The notes: generated from the sequence alone by a model not told the origin. DNA of 64,000 bases from Tolypocladium sp. Sup5 PDA-1 (GCA_000750105.3 JPHH03000006.1:909456-973455); one strand, 5' to 3'. Shown: positions 23,513-35,275, numbered from the stretch's first letter. Translations and numbers: made by a program.

Positions 23513-26500
23513 ATGCATCTGGTCGCTCTGCTGTTGGTATGCGCCTTGCTGCCATGGATGACAACGGCGATGCGGGCCGACGACCTGGCGCAGCTGCGCC
23601 GGGAGACAGTAGACATGTTCTACCATGGCTACAGCAACTACATGCAGCATGCGTTTCCAGAGGATGAGGTAAGTCTGCATCTGCGCGCAGGCTAAATGCC
23701 ATGGGTATGGAACCATTGCAGTGGCTAACGGTACTCGTTTGCGATAGCTTCGACCGCTGACCTGCGCTCCACTGACGAGAGACCGCGACAACCCCGGACG
23801 AATAGGCCTCAACGACGCTCTCGGCAACTACTCCTTGACCCTCATCGATAGCCTATCGACGCTTGCGATCCTGGCGGGCGGACCACAAGATGGCTCATAC
23901 ACTGGCCCACAAGCCCTCAGCGACTTCCAAGATGGCATTGCCGAGTTTGTCCTCTACTACGGAGATGGTAGACAAGGGCCGTCTGGCACGGGGATCCGGG
24001 CGACGGGATTCGATCTGGACAGCAAGATTCAGGTTTTCGAGACCGTCATCCGTGGTGTGGGGGGTCTTCTGAGTGCACATTTGTTTGCCGTCGGAGAGCT
24101 GCCAATCCCAGGATACGACCCACGGCCAATCGAAGGGTTCACCGGCGACGATCCTCTGGAGTTGGCTCCCATACCTTGGCCCAACGGGTTCAAGTACGAT
24201 GGCCAGCTCTTGAGGCTGGCGCTTGATCTTGCCCAGAGGCTTCTACCGGCATTCTACACCACCACGGGCATACCTTACCCTCGCGTCAACCTACGCACTG
24301 GGATCCCCTTCTACGTCAACTCCCCCTTGCACCAAGCGTCGGGCGAAGTAAACGAGCCAGAAGGACGCAGAGAGATCACCGAAACGTGCAGCGCCGGGGC
24401 CGGGAGTCTTACTCTCGAGTTCACTGTCCTGAGCCGCCTGACGGGGGACCCGCGATTTGAGCAGGCGGCCAAGAGGGCATTCTGGGAGGTCTGGCGCAGG
24501 AGGAGCGAGATCGGCTTGATTGGCAACGGCATCGATGCAGAACATGGCCTGTGGATTGGCCCTCACTCTGGCATCGGCGCCGGCATGGACAGCTTCTTCG
24601 AGTATGCGCTCAAGAGCCATATCCTCCTCTCCGGCCACGGCATGCCAAACGCTTCAACCTCTCGGAGACACAGCACCACCGACTGGCTGGATCCAGGCTC
24701 CCTTCATGGCCCGCTCCCTCCCGAGATGCATTCACCAGACGCATTTCTAGAAGCCTGGCACCAGGCACACGCTTCCGTCAAGCGCCATCTGTACACTGAT
24801 CGAAGCCATTACCCCTATTATTCGAATAGCCACCGCGCCACGGGCCAACCCTACACCATGTGGATTGACAGTCTCGGCGCCTTCTACCCTGGTCTTCTCG
24901 CGCTGGCCGGCGAAGTGGAAGAGGCCATCGAGGCGAATCTCGTCTACACCGCGCTGTGGACTCGTTACTCGGCGCTGCCTGAGCGCTGGTCCATCCGCGA
25001 GAACAACGTGGAAGCTGGCATTGGCTGGTGGCCGGGGCGACCAGAGTTTATCGAGTCGACATATCACATATACCGAGCCACACAGGACCCGTGGTATCTG
25101 CACGTCGGCGAGATGGTGCTTAGGGACATCCGGCGGCGCTGCTATGCTCCCTGTGGCTGGGCTGGGCTGCAAGACGTTCGGACGGGGGAGAAGCAGGATC
25201 GCATGGAGAGCTTCTTTCTCGGCGAAACAACCAAGTACATGTACCTGCTCTTCGACCCGGATCACCCGCTCAACAACCTTGACGCTGCGTACGTCTTCAC
25301 GACAGAGGGACATCCCTTGATTCTGCCGAAGGCCAAGAAGTCGCAGCCGGAGCAACGTTCGCTTTATAACAAGAAAGATGTATCAATCTACCAATACTAC
25401 GACGATAGCTTCACGAATTCCTGCCCCGCGCCGCCGCGGGCAAATCCTCTGACAGGCTCGGCCACTGCCGCCCGGCCACAGCTCTTCGACGCCTCGCGCT
25501 TCACCGACCTCTACAACACGCCCAACATCCACGGACCGATCGAGGCCGTCGAAGTCGAGGACAAGAAAAAGGGCGGTCGAGTCACCAAGTACAAGGCCAC
25601 GTCAAACCACACACTGTTCCCCTGGACACTCCCGCCGAGCATGCTCCCGCAGAACGGGACCTGTACTGCCCCGACCCAGCGCGTCATCTCGGCCATCGAG
25701 TTCCCTGCTAGCGATGCCGCCAGCTCCCTGATATCAAAGTTCGGCGCATCGCTGGTGTGGTACAACTACGTCGGGCCGACGGTGAAGAACCTAGAGGGCC
25801 TCAAGCTCCAGCTGGAGAGGGAGTACAGCGATACGTGGGGCGAGCATGTGTGGAAGATTACGCATGTGGGCACTACCCAGCTGGGGCGCCATGAGACGGT
25901 CTTCTTCCATGCCGAGCATGTGAGGCACCTCAAGGATGAGGCGTTTACCTGCAAGAGACGCCGCGATGCCGTGGAAATCGAGCTTCTCGTCGACGTCCCG
26001 CCCCGGGAGAACGCAACCACCCCCCTTCCAGCAGACAACACCGTCGTCCCCAGGGAATTTCCGTCTGACGACGAAGACGACGACGAACTCGCCCCTATTC
26101 CCTCCGAATCACTCCTAAAGCACCTCCTCCGCGCCGTCTCCTCCGTCTTCGAGCCCTCCCACACCGAACTCCCCTCCACCGGCGAAGCGCCCTCCCCAGC
26201 CACCATCCTCTCCTTCTACGCCCACACCGCCACCGGCCCCGGCGCGTTCCCCGTCCCCCCCCTCGCGGACACCCCCATCGACGGCTCGCCAGGCTACGAC
26301 GCCAACCACCCCGCCACCAACTTCCCCTGGAAGACCATCTTCCCCGCCGGCTACGCCTGCGACGTGCCCCTCCCGGATGCCGCTTCGCGCGAGCACCAGC
26401 TCATCGTCTTCCGCCGCGGAGGCTGCTCCTTCAGCACGAAGCTCGACAACATACCCAGCTTCTCCCCCGGCAAGAACTCGCTGCAGCTCGTCGTCGTCGT

Positions 26501-26732
26501 GGACGAGGGCGACGAGGGGTCGCGCCTCGAGGCGGGCGTCGACCGGCCGTTGCTCACGAGCGAGCAGCTGACGCCCAAGGGCATGAAGCGCCTCCACGGC
26601 GTGCCCATGGTGCTCCTGCGCGGCGAAAGGGGCGACTACGATCGCTTCGGTAAGGCCGTTGCGGCGGGGATGCGCAGGAAATATCGCGTCGAGAGCCAGG
26701 GGCTTTTAATTGCCAATGCCGTCGTGATGTAG
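23513..26732 (+). CDS. GH47 alpha-mannosidase-like protein of the EDEM/Htm1 type with C-terminal PA domain
   Basis: Modelled as join(23513..23668, 23748..26732), 1046 aa; one 79-bp intron (GTAAGT...GATAG). Residues 1-20 form a signal peptide (hydrophobic LVALLLVCALLPW), pointing to the ER. GH47 landmarks follow in order: TLIDSLSTLAILAG, FETVIRGVGGLLSAH, an SAGAGSLTLEF block, GAGMDSFFEYALKSH, MWIDSLGAFYPG, RPEFIESTYHIYRAT, and the FTTEGHP motif near residue 571, whose Thr binds the active-site Ca2+ in the family. EDEM/Htm1 proteins trim mannose from misfolded glycoproteins to mark them for ERAD. The last 300 residues hold an acidic linker and a protease-associated (PA) domain (FRRGGCSFSTKLDN region), as in EDEM3-like members. 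There is no KDEL-type tail. An in-frame ATG at 23444 would add 23 residues ahead of the signal peptide and is less likely. Confidence 0.93.
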
Positions 26733-27394
26733 TGCCCGACTCAGATTGTGTACATAAGATACAGGATGTGTATTTACGAAAGAGCACAGGGGCGTCAGGA
26801 TATCCCCCTGCCAGCATGTTTAGAGCGAGCATTCTATGAGAAATGGTTAGCCGGCTGTGCAATGTCTATGCAAGTTCATACACGGCGGCGTTCGGGTTGT
26901 TTCGAACTAGTCACGCTGTCAATGCAAAATATCGTGAGTTAAAGCTGATGCTTATTGAATGCGATTGCGCGCAAATTTCAGAGTTGTATTATGTGGGTGC
27001 CGATGCTACCCAGGAAACTTATTCAACACGTCGAAAGAAGCAGACGAGGAAAATTGCACATGAAAATTCGTGCCATGAGTCACCACCGACAAGCCTCCCA
27101 CTCTCGAATGTTTCCGTCTATAGCTGCGATATGCAAACAACGAGCTTCAACTTTTTTTTATGTTTCAAGCAAATTCCCAAACGCCCGTGAATAATGTTGT
27201 TGTAATGTTTATCGTGCGGCAATGGCCAAATTTGCGCGATGAGCAGAGGCTGGCGGCTCTCGCCGGTATGGATGCCGTGAATCGTGCGTGCGTGGGGTGA
27301 AGGCTCGGAATATCGTATTAAGGACACGGCAGTGTTGAAGAGCGGAAATGGCGCAGACGGATAGAAGCGTTGAGGGGATCATTGTAAGAAACTA
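26733..27394. other. Convergent 3' intergenic region
   Basis: 662 bp between the stop codons of the GH47 gene (+) and the APRT gene (-). AT-richer than its surroundings, as expected for 3' UTRs. No gene seen. Confidence 0.6.
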
Positions 27395-28121
27395 TTAGGC
27401 ATCCTCGAGTAAGATTGTCGTGGGTGCTCCGCCGAGTTTGTCGCGACCGTTGAGACCAGGAATCTCCAGGATGAACAAGTAGCCCATGACTTGGCCCTTG
27501 AGCTGCGTGACGAGATCTGCCGCAGCCGCAGCCGAGCCACCTATCGAGCATGTTAGCCATTGCGTTATCACGGCGCATGATGACGGACGAAAACGTACCC
27601 GTCGCAATGATGTCGTCCACAATAAGCACCTTTTGGCCCTCGCGGATGGCGTCTTGCTGCATCTGAAACAGATCCTTGCCGTATTCCTTGACATATTCGG
27701 CCGTGACGCAGGGACCGGGGAGCTTGCCCGGCTTGCGAACAGCGGCAAATCCGATGCCGAGGCGCAGGGCCAGGCCGGGTCCAAAGAGGAAGCCGCGGGC
27801 ATCAAGGCCGACGATGATGTCCGGCTTGGAGTGCGCAAAGGACTGAGCAATCTGCAACTCGAGGGCGGAGACGAGCGTGGCGTGGGCATCAGGGTTGGCG
27901 AACAGTGGCATGATGTCGACAAAGTCGATGCCAGGGATCGGGAAGTCGGGGAACTGGCGGAGCGACTTGCGCAGGCTTATCTTTGCACTGGCGAGTTCGG
28001 CGGCGGCGGAGGCGGAGGAGGAGGGCTGTCGTCCCGAGGCATCTTGAGCGGCTGAGGCGGTGGTTGCTGGCAGATTGGAGGACGACTCTGATCTTGGGTG
28101 ATCTGGTGGGGGGCCGGTCAT
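27395..28121 (-). CDS. APT1: Adenine phosphoribosyltransferase
   Basis: complement(join(27395..27540, 27599..28121)), 222 aa. The 58-bp intron (GTACGT donor, CTAAC branch, GATAG acceptor) splits the PRPP-binding loop; splicing restores VLIVDDIIATGGSAAAA (residues 165-181), the hallmark of APRT. Other family blocks are present: FPIPGIDFVDIMPLF and IVGLDARGFLFGPGLALRLG. The enzyme converts adenine plus PRPP to AMP in cytosolic purine salvage. Residues 1-45 are a Ser/Ala-rich low-complexity extension beyond the usual core of about 180 aa; a shorter isoform is not supported by a nearby internal Met. The region immediately upstream is a strong purine/pyrimidine tract. Confidence 0.95.
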
Positions 28122-28124
28122 TGT

Positions 28125-28276
28125 GAGGAGGGAGGAGGAGGAGGGAAAGAAAAAGAGAGAGGAAGAGAGGAGGGAGACGGAGAGACAGACGGACAGCAGA
28201 GACGCAGCAGAGGCGGGAGGAGAGAGGGAGAGGAGGAAGAGAGAGAGGAGAGGAGAGAGGAGGAGGGAGAAAGGTG
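28125..28276 (-). promoter_or_regulatory. Polypurine/polypyrimidine tract at the APRT 5' end
   Basis: The plus strand is almost entirely A/G from 28125 to about 28178 and again from about 28213 to 28275, so the APRT leader on the minus strand is nearly pure C/T. Such tracts are typical of highly expressed fungal housekeeping promoters and start a few bases upstream of the ATG. Confidence 0.6.
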
Positions 28277-29150
28277 GTGTGTGATTTTCGGCGGCTGGAT
28301 GCTAAGGCCGCAGCCAGCGACGTGAGTAAGGAAGGACCTGGAGTGATGAGTGGCCAGTTGCTCCTGGTGCTGCCACAGCTGCTGCTGGCTGGCTGGCTAC
28401 CGCTGCAGCTCCGGCAGCACGCAGCAGGAGCGCTGCAGGTGGGGTGGAGGGGGAAGGAGGGGGAGGGGGAGGGGAACGCGGCGGGCGGGCAGCAGCGACC
28501 GACAGGCACGCCAGGAAAAAAAATATTCACGGCCGGACGCAACGGCGCGCGCGCGCAGCGGGTATTAAGGCAGGCATCATGCAAAGTCGGTGTGCATTTT
28601 TCTCGGAGCGTTTTTCACGATTAGCACGCACTTGCTGCCGAGCTAACGACGTGTATGTACGATGGGCAACGGCGGGCGGTGGTGCATGCCGTATAATATG
28701 AGGCGACTGCAATGGATACGTGTGCGCCTGCCTGGTACTGCCCTGGCCTGACGGACGGATGGGCGGTGCTTATCTCACTTATACTACGCTGTGCCCCGCG
28801 CTCGCGTACTGTACTCTATGAAGCACTTGCCAGCTTGCAGTTGCGCCAGATTTAACAACAAGGTGCGAAGCGTCCACGTCTGCACAAGGGAGTTGCAGGT
28901 CGGTTCGTTCATACCGATGAGATGGCATCGGCCAAAGAAGCACCCATGCCCGTGATATTGTGGGGAGCGCGAGCAGAATCATGGCACGGACGCAAGCCAT
29001 GCGGAACGCGCTGGGAGCAAATGGCAGGCCGTGCAGGGCGCAGGTGGGGAGGGATGGGATGCCATGCCAGACAGACGTCGTACACGAAACGTATAAGTAC
29101 CCGTAACTGGCGGTAAGCAAGAAAACCCCGTTGCCTTACCTCAACCATGA

Positions 29151-29170
29151 TCCATCCATCCATCCATCCA
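29151..29170 (+). repeat. (TCCA)5 tetranucleotide repeat
   Basis: Five tandem TCCA units with two more degenerate units just downstream; intergenic. Confidence 0.9.
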
Positions 29171-31222
29171 CGATCCATCCACCGGGTCCGTCCATTCGGC
29201 CAAGCACGACACGAGGTACGGACACATTCGCGCGGGTAACTGGAGGCGTCCTACATGCGATATGTACACGTCGTCGAGCTTGCGCTGCCCGTCGGTGACT
29301 CGCATCGCCTAGTTTTTGCCAGAATCACGCATTCGCCCGTGCCATCTCTTGCATAGCGTCCGCGCCCGGTTTTTTTTTTCCCTTTTTTTTCCTTTTGGGT
29401 TTTCTCCCTCGCGCGCGGTGGAGCAGGCCATGTCGCGCGTCTTGCTCACAAAGATGGCGTGAGAGGCTGCCTGCAAGCCACAAACGGGCCAATTGTCATG
29501 GCATTTGTCCCCGGCTTCTCCTGATGCTCGGCTCACGGGGGCAGATCAGGCATGGTTTGCATCAAGAGAAGCCTACTTTTTGGTAGATGCCGGTTTGAGA
29601 GCATGATAAGCGGCGTTGAGGACCGCCGAGGCATTTGCTACAGTTCATGCTACTAGTCAGATGATATGCGTTGTACATAGATAGATAGCTCCCGGGCACC
29701 ACCGCGGGCCCAGCCGACAAGCCACCGTTCCTCGCAAGGCCCTGGACTAACAGATTCCTGAGGTGCTTTTCGGTGACCCGTCTGCCGACTTGACGTGTCT
29801 GGCCGTGCCCCCCACCGCTGTAGTCGTTGGGCTTGAGTCGTACGGATACTACAGAGCACGGACAACCTTACCGTGCATCCGTCTTGCAGTTTGCGAACCT
29901 CGAGGGTCTATTGCGCAAGGCACCCTGATGAGTAACGTAACAAGGCTCTCGCCTCATCAGATGAAGAGGGGCCAGTTTCGTGCTATGGGTCATCCATATC
30001 CCTTGGGGAGATAAGAGCTTTATGATGAGCGACTGATATGCTTCGGGCCACACTAGGTACCTACCAACGGCTCTTGGCTGGCATAGATACGGCGGCGGCA
30101 CCCTCCGCCAGCTCGGTGAACGGCCTTGAGAGTGAGTCACATTTAGACGAGGCTTAGCTGCTTCGTAGGCAAGGTGGTATCAAGGTAATTTCCATTGCTG
30201 GGGACGTTTGCTGCCGGCAGCTGTCCCTCCGGCCTGCATCCATGGCGCCAGTCGCAATTCGCTCAGGGTTACGTTTGCGCCCAGGCAGTGACAGGTCAGG
30301 ATGGAGTCGGTTTGCCGATGTGCAGCATGCTGTTCTTGAGGCGCATACAAGACGTATAAACATTCCGCCCCGAGGTTCAAGTAATATGTGAGTTAGGTAC
30401 GCTTCATAACTCCCGGGACGGCCCCAAGTTCCTCTCCCGTCCTGTCCCGTCCCGAGTATCCGGGTCCGGCCGACTCTCCCTCATCCCAATCCACAAATCC
30501 AGGGCAGCATCCTGAGCCCTCGCTTCCATCTCTAATATCAGGCCGCTTCCTCCTCTCGTGCAACACCTACTTCTCCCATCTAGCCTACATTCCCACCGCT
30601 CTTTCGTTCTCTCTTCTCTCCTCCACAGACTCGTAGACCTTTCGTATCACGACATCGCGCACTCCCGATCGATACGCCGTGCTTCATCCCGCTGGCTTCA
30701 CCCACCGACCGACCGCCCCCCGCGTCCAACCGGGTTCGCGGGTCGGCCCTCCGGGTGGTGGCGTTGTGATACCAGCCACCATGCGTCGTGCGACTCGGGC
30801 TGGGGCCAAGCTTTTTGTCTCGCAGTTCGTCGTACCCGGCCATTGGTCCCCGCGGGCCGTATGCCGCTGTCCGTGATCTGGGGGCGCGGGGGAGGACAGC
30901 AGGTGGAGGGGCTGGCATGTATGTGGTTGCATGCTGCCGTTCGAATTAGGTAGGTCGGTGAAGAGGCACTCAGGTGTCACACGAGCTCTACCGAGAAGCA
31001 GGGAGGACCATGCCCAGAGCAAAAGACGCAAGGAAGGTTCTATTTATCGAGAGTGCCCAAGAAAGAAATAGGTATCCAGTGCCCAATTCCCAAATACACG
31101 CTCTAATGGAAAACAACAAGGATGGGGTATCGGTCTGTCGTAAGGCAGAACAAGAGCCGGTCTATGCATTGATTATATCGCAGGCGCAAGCCACCTCCTT
31201 TCGTCGCACAGGGGCCAGGTCA

Positions 31223-33279
31223 TCATTGGTGAAACTGCAGCCGTATAATGGAAAAGAGCATGTTCTGCAGCACGTGCAGCATGACGGTCACGCACGCCGG
31301 CAGCAGCTCCGGCCACACGGCCATGTCCAGCTTGCCCTCGAGCCCGACGTCGACGCCGAAGCAGACGCGGATGAGGCCCCGGACGGCCAGGCTGGCCACC
31401 AACTCGCACGCCCACGTCACCGCCGAGGCGTTCAAGGTCAGCCAGAAGGTGTACGTCTTGTCGTCAAAGGCAAAGTACGGGTACACGTCCTTGTTGGCGC
31501 CAAAGTGTAGCACCGTGATGCTGCCCAGGAAGGCCGCCATGGACGCATTCTCGGCGAGGAAGCGGATGAAGATGTTGCGCGTCTGCAGCTTCTGGTACGA
31601 GCCGTAGCTCTGCGTGTTGAGGCCCAGCACGGTGAGGACCTTGTGGAAGGAGCGCGTCATCATGATGGGCGTGAGGACCACCAGGCTCGTCGAGGACAGG
31701 ATCTGGAGGATGATGAACTGGGAGGGCGAGCGAAGCCGGGCGTACAGGGCGCGGACGTACGTTTGGTAGGTCAACATGAAATACCTGAGACGTGATGTTA
31801 GCTCAGGGGTTCCAACAACCAGAGAGTGCAATGCGCATGGAGGTTGCGGTGGTGGCGTACAGCTTAAAGACCCAGCTCAGCGGGTAGCTCCCGACTCGTT
31901 CGCCCTCGCGGATGCCCAGCACCCACCCCGTCAAGGCGTCCAGCAGGTGCACCGTCACGACCCAGCCGTACACATACACAACAGTCTCCAAGGTATTGTG
32001 CGGCAGCGTGCGGAGATAAATCTCGGCGTACGCCTCTCCAATGACATACGCCATGAGTCCCACGAACAGCGCCACACAGAACCACAGGAACCGGACGAAG
32101 CTCGCGGGAAGCCACCTACGCCTCATGGCAACGCCCTGCGGCCGCGCCGGCGGTGCAACGTGCATCATGCCGGGCTCCAGGGCATCGCAGGGTGCGTTGC
32201 GCCGCCGCCGATCCCGTCTAGGAAGGGTGTCGGGCTCGCCGGTCCACCAAGACGTGGTGAAGATGCGCTGGGTCTCGGACAGGGAGTGGCGCAGGCCAAT
32301 GTGCCGCTCATTGGTCATGAGGATCATGAAGGCGATGGCGACGGGCATGGCCATGATGATGAAGGTCCATGAGATCCACGACGTGTTGTGGATGGTGAGG
32401 AAGTGGGTCTCCGGGGTGAAGTAGACCGGTATGGGGACGGCTATGGACAGGACGGCGATGAGTGATACTGTGAGAGGGAAGCCTAGAGATTGTGGCCACC
32501 TAAGTTGACGTTGGTGTTAGTTGGGGTTTGGGTCACTCGCACATTCCGTCTCATCAGGGAGGCTCACCAGTTTAGCCTGTAGAGGTTAAACACCTTTGTG
32601 ATCCATATCAGGGCCGTGAGGTTGTAGAAGCCGTAGTAGACAAACAGGAAGAACCAAAAGTTGACTTGCACCCGCGCCGAGCCGTGGCCCGGCGTCTTGT
32701 GTCCGTCTTCCGGGTCTCCGTTGGGATCGTGGTCTGGGCCGTCCTCGTCGTCGTCCGGCAACGAGTACTGCGGGAAGGGTATGGCGCACCACGCAACCGC
32801 CTTGGGGTAAATATGTCAGTGCCATGTCGTTCCGTGGCATCCCGCACATGTCGCTCGCTCCAACGTACCAATATCGCAGGCAGAAACACCAACAGCCCAT
32901 ACCGGCTCCACCACCTATCCACCACCCTCTTGACAGCCGTCTGCCGCGGGTCCACCCACAGGTCGAGCACCCACCCCTGCCACAGCCGCTGCCACACCGA
33001 CCTCCCGTCGTCGTCGTCGTCGCCGTCGTCGACCGCCTGGCCATCGTCGTCGTCGTCGGCCTGGAGCTCCGCGGCGACCAGCGCTCCGTACCCGACGTGC
33101 ACGCTGCCGCGTCCGCCGCCGCGCCGGTCGGCCAGCAGCCCCAACTGACTATGCCGGCGGTGGCCCAGCCCCAGCCCCGGGCGCGGCGGCACGGCGCGGA
33201 AGCGGCCCAGCAGCGGCGACGAGTCGGTCGGCCGGACGCGCGACTCGCTGCCCTGGGTGAACTGGAAGAAGCTCGACAT
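31223..33279 (-). CDS. Polytopic membrane protein of unknown function
   Basis: complement(join(31223..31784, 31861..32499, 32568..32800, 32869..33279)), 614 aa. Introns are 68, 68 and 76 bp with GTACGT, GTGAGC and GTACGC donors; the last has a CTAAC branch site 11 bp before its CAG. The N-terminus (about 120 aa) is soluble, Asp-rich in the middle (DDDDDG runs). About ten hydrophobic segments follow, for example YGLLVFLPAIL, VNFWFFLFVYYGFYNLTALIW, LTVSLIAVLSIAVPIPVYF, WTFIIMAMPVAIAFMILM, FLWFCVALFVGLMAYVIG, VVYVYGWVVTVHLLDALTG, FIILQILSSTSLVVLTPIM, and two near the C-terminus. I recognise no transporter or receptor signature. The coherent splice chain and hydrophobicity make it a real gene; localisation cannot be read from the sequence. 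Confidence 0.85.
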
Positions 33280-33952
33280 GTGGCCGGCGGGCGTTGCGTC
33301 CCTGCGTCGCGACGCCGCAGCGGGAGACGCGGGCGGTCAGACAGACACAGCGCGGGTCGGAGAGCTGCGTTTGCGTGGCGTCTTCGATTGGGATTCGGAT
33401 TGCGTGGTCTACATCCGGGGCGGTGGTTCGTGTCGTGTCCCGTGCCGTGGAGAGGGCAGGTTTGGGTTGTCCTGCCGGTGCTGTCGTCGTCGTCGAGGGA
33501 GCTGCTGTTAGGGCAGGTCAGGCCCGCAAGGGGCGGCCCGGGTCCGAGAGCTCCCTGAGAGTCCGTCGCCTCATCCAATATTATCGGCAGAATGACGCGC
33601 GAGCCGCTGGACCCTGCAGGCGGTGTGCGTGCGGGTACAGAGCGCTAGTGCTAACAGTGACCTGAGAGATAAGCCAACCGCGGCATAACAGATGCCGGTG
33701 CCCAAGGCAGGTAGAGAGATGAGAAGCGCAGGGGAACATGGCCATTTCTTGTAAGTGTTTTGGGTGGCTACTGAAACTCAACTATTTTAGTCTAGCAATA
33801 CATATTGGTAGCTCCCATGGTCCCGGGATTAGCCCGCCTGTTCTATAGTTAGTACATGTAAACGACGCCTGCCAGTCATCTCGTCGTCGTCGTCGTCGTG
33901 CTCTCCGCCCACTCATTCGCCTCATTCGCTCTCCTGATCCGTCTCAAAAGCC
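33280..33952. other. Intergenic region between PEX2 3' end and membrane-protein 5' end
   Basis: 673 bp. A GTC/GTCGTC repeat lies near 33884-33899. No gene seen; it should hold the membrane-protein promoter and the PEX2 3' UTR. Confidence 0.55.
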
Positions 33953-35275
33953 TCAGTTAGACTCTTCACCCGAGTCCAATTCCGGCCGTGGAGGCACCTC
34001 CTCCTCCAGCAGCCCGCCCGTGACGTCGTCCGTAAAGGCCACCATCTTGGCCGAGCTCGACTTGCGCGTCGCCGGTTCCAGCACGTCGCCGCTCCAGGGC
34101 TTGCACTCCTTGACGTGCTCGCCACACCGCAGGCACGTCCATCCCTCGCCCTCCTCGCGCTCCAGCCGCGTCGCGAGGCAGACGAAGCAGTAGATGCACC
34201 CGCACGGGATCGTCTCGTACGGGTTCGTCACGTCCGTCTGCGCCGAGCCGATGACGCCGCTCGACGCCGCGGCTGCCAGGATCTCCGTCTCCGTCGTCGC
34301 GGCGTCGTTTTGGTCCTGGTAGCAGATGGCGCACGTCCGCTCGGGGAGGAACGCGTATTCGCCCTTTGCCCCGCTGCCGTCGTCTGCGCCCGTGTGGATA
34401 ATCTCCTTGGTCTTGCGCCATGTCCGGCTGAGCCAGCGGCGCCACCGGTTGATGCCGATGAGGGGCAGCACGAAGAGCAGGAACTCTGTGAAGGCGTGCC
34501 AGACGAGCTGGCGGTTGAGGTACTCGAACGAGACCTCGCGGCTGACCTGGCTCGTCGGCGGCGCGAGGCGCATCCTCAGTATCCTGTCGAGGAGCGTCCG
34601 GTATCTCCCGTGCAGGAGAAAGACGAGGAATGATGCAAACGCCGCCGCTGAGTGAACCGTGGACAGCTTTGATGTCAGGCGCGAGAGCAGTCGGACCCGA
34701 GGGCTCGGCTGGTCGTAGCCGTCGTCCTGCTCGAGCAGCCAGTCCTCCCACCTGGTCCACGCATATTTCCCAAAGACGGTCACCAGGCCGTACAGAGACT
34801 TCTGTGCCCTAGACGGGGCCGTGAGCACGGGCCCGTCCTTCCTGGCATCCGTGTACTTGAGGTTCTGCAGCGCCGCGCCGTACGTCGCATCGTGGTCCCA
34901 GATGGTGAGCTTGAAGAGGATGGCCCGCAGCGCCAGCATGATCTCGGCCGACCAGTCGTCCTGCAGGTGGCCGCCGGCAAAGTACTTGAGCGCGTCGCCG
35001 ACCTGGCACTTCAACAGCTCAACCAGCTCCTCGTCGAGCAGCTCGGCATCGACCTGCGACACGCGGAACGCCGGCCGCGTGCCCTCGCGCGACGCCGCGG
35101 CGCCCCATATCGGGGAGAGGGCGAGCCTGCTGAGGGGGAAGGGGAGCCGCTGGAGCTGGGCGTGGGCGCGGGAGGCTTCGCGCTGGGCGGCGAGGTGGGC
35201 GGCGGCTTGGACTTCACGGGCCTGCCGGCGCGCGGCGACGCGCTGCTGGGCCTGGATGAAGCTCGAGTCGGTCAT
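33953..35275 (-). CDS. PEX2: Peroxisomal biogenesis factor 2 (RING peroxin)
   Basis: Single exon, 440 aa. The N-terminal Pex2/Pex12 domain (residues 75-290) has the family pattern of helices and membrane-embedded segments (AFASFLVFLLHGRY, FTEFLLFVLPLIGI). A C3HC4-like RING finger lies at residues 315-384: CAIC, then CGCIYCFVC, then CLRC. PEX2 acts with PEX10 and PEX12 as the ubiquitin ligase complex in the peroxisomal membrane that monoubiquitinates the PTS1 receptor PEX5 for recycling. The frame is open upstream to 35593 with further Met codons, but ATG 35275 (MTDSSFIQAQQRVAARRQ) best fits the expected N-terminus. An acidic tail (ELDSGEESN) ends the protein. The next gene in the same direction begins 680 bp away. 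Confidence 0.93.
   Translation of the reverse strand: MTDSSFIQAQQRVAARRQAREVQAAAHLAAQREASRAHAQLQRLPFPLSRLALSPIWGAAASREGTRPAFRVSQVDAELLDEELVELLKCQVGDALKYFAGGHLQDDWSAEIMLALRAILFKLTIWDHDATYGAALQNLKYTDARKDGPVLTAPSRAQKSLYGLVTVFGKYAWTRWEDWLLEQDDGYDQPSPRVRLLSRLTSKLSTVHSAAAFASFLVFLLHGRYRTLLDRILRMRLAPPTSQVSREVSFEYLNRQLVWHAFTEFLLFVLPLIGINRWRRWLSRTWRKTKEIIHTGADDGSGAKGEYAFLPERTCAICYQDQNDAATTETEILAAAASSGVIGSAQTDVTNPYETIPCGCIYCFVCLATRLEREEGEGWTCLRCGEHVKECKPWSGDVLEPATRKSSSAKMVAFTDDVTGGLLEEEVPPRPELDSGEESN

Larger units (their letters stand above)
28122..31222. other. Intergenic region upstream of APRT
   Basis: About 3.1 kb without a supported gene. The first 155 bp are the CT-rich leader of APRT on the minus strand. 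CT-rich plus-strand text at 30540-30640 looks like a promoter/5' UTR, but I find no ORF behind it with a recognisable product. A 20-bp TCCA repeat sits at 29151-29170 and T-rich runs at 29369-29394. Confidence 0.5.

Noticed and set aside
22802..23827. 341-codon minus-strand open frame over the 5' end of the GH47 gene
   Set aside because: It overlaps the signal peptide exon, intron and catalytic-domain start of a confident gene and has no recognisable domain.
32824..33558. 244-codon plus-strand open frame opposite the first exon of the membrane-protein gene
   Set aside because: Antisense shadow of a gene with a consistent splice chain and membrane topology; the translation is His/Arg/Pro-rich.
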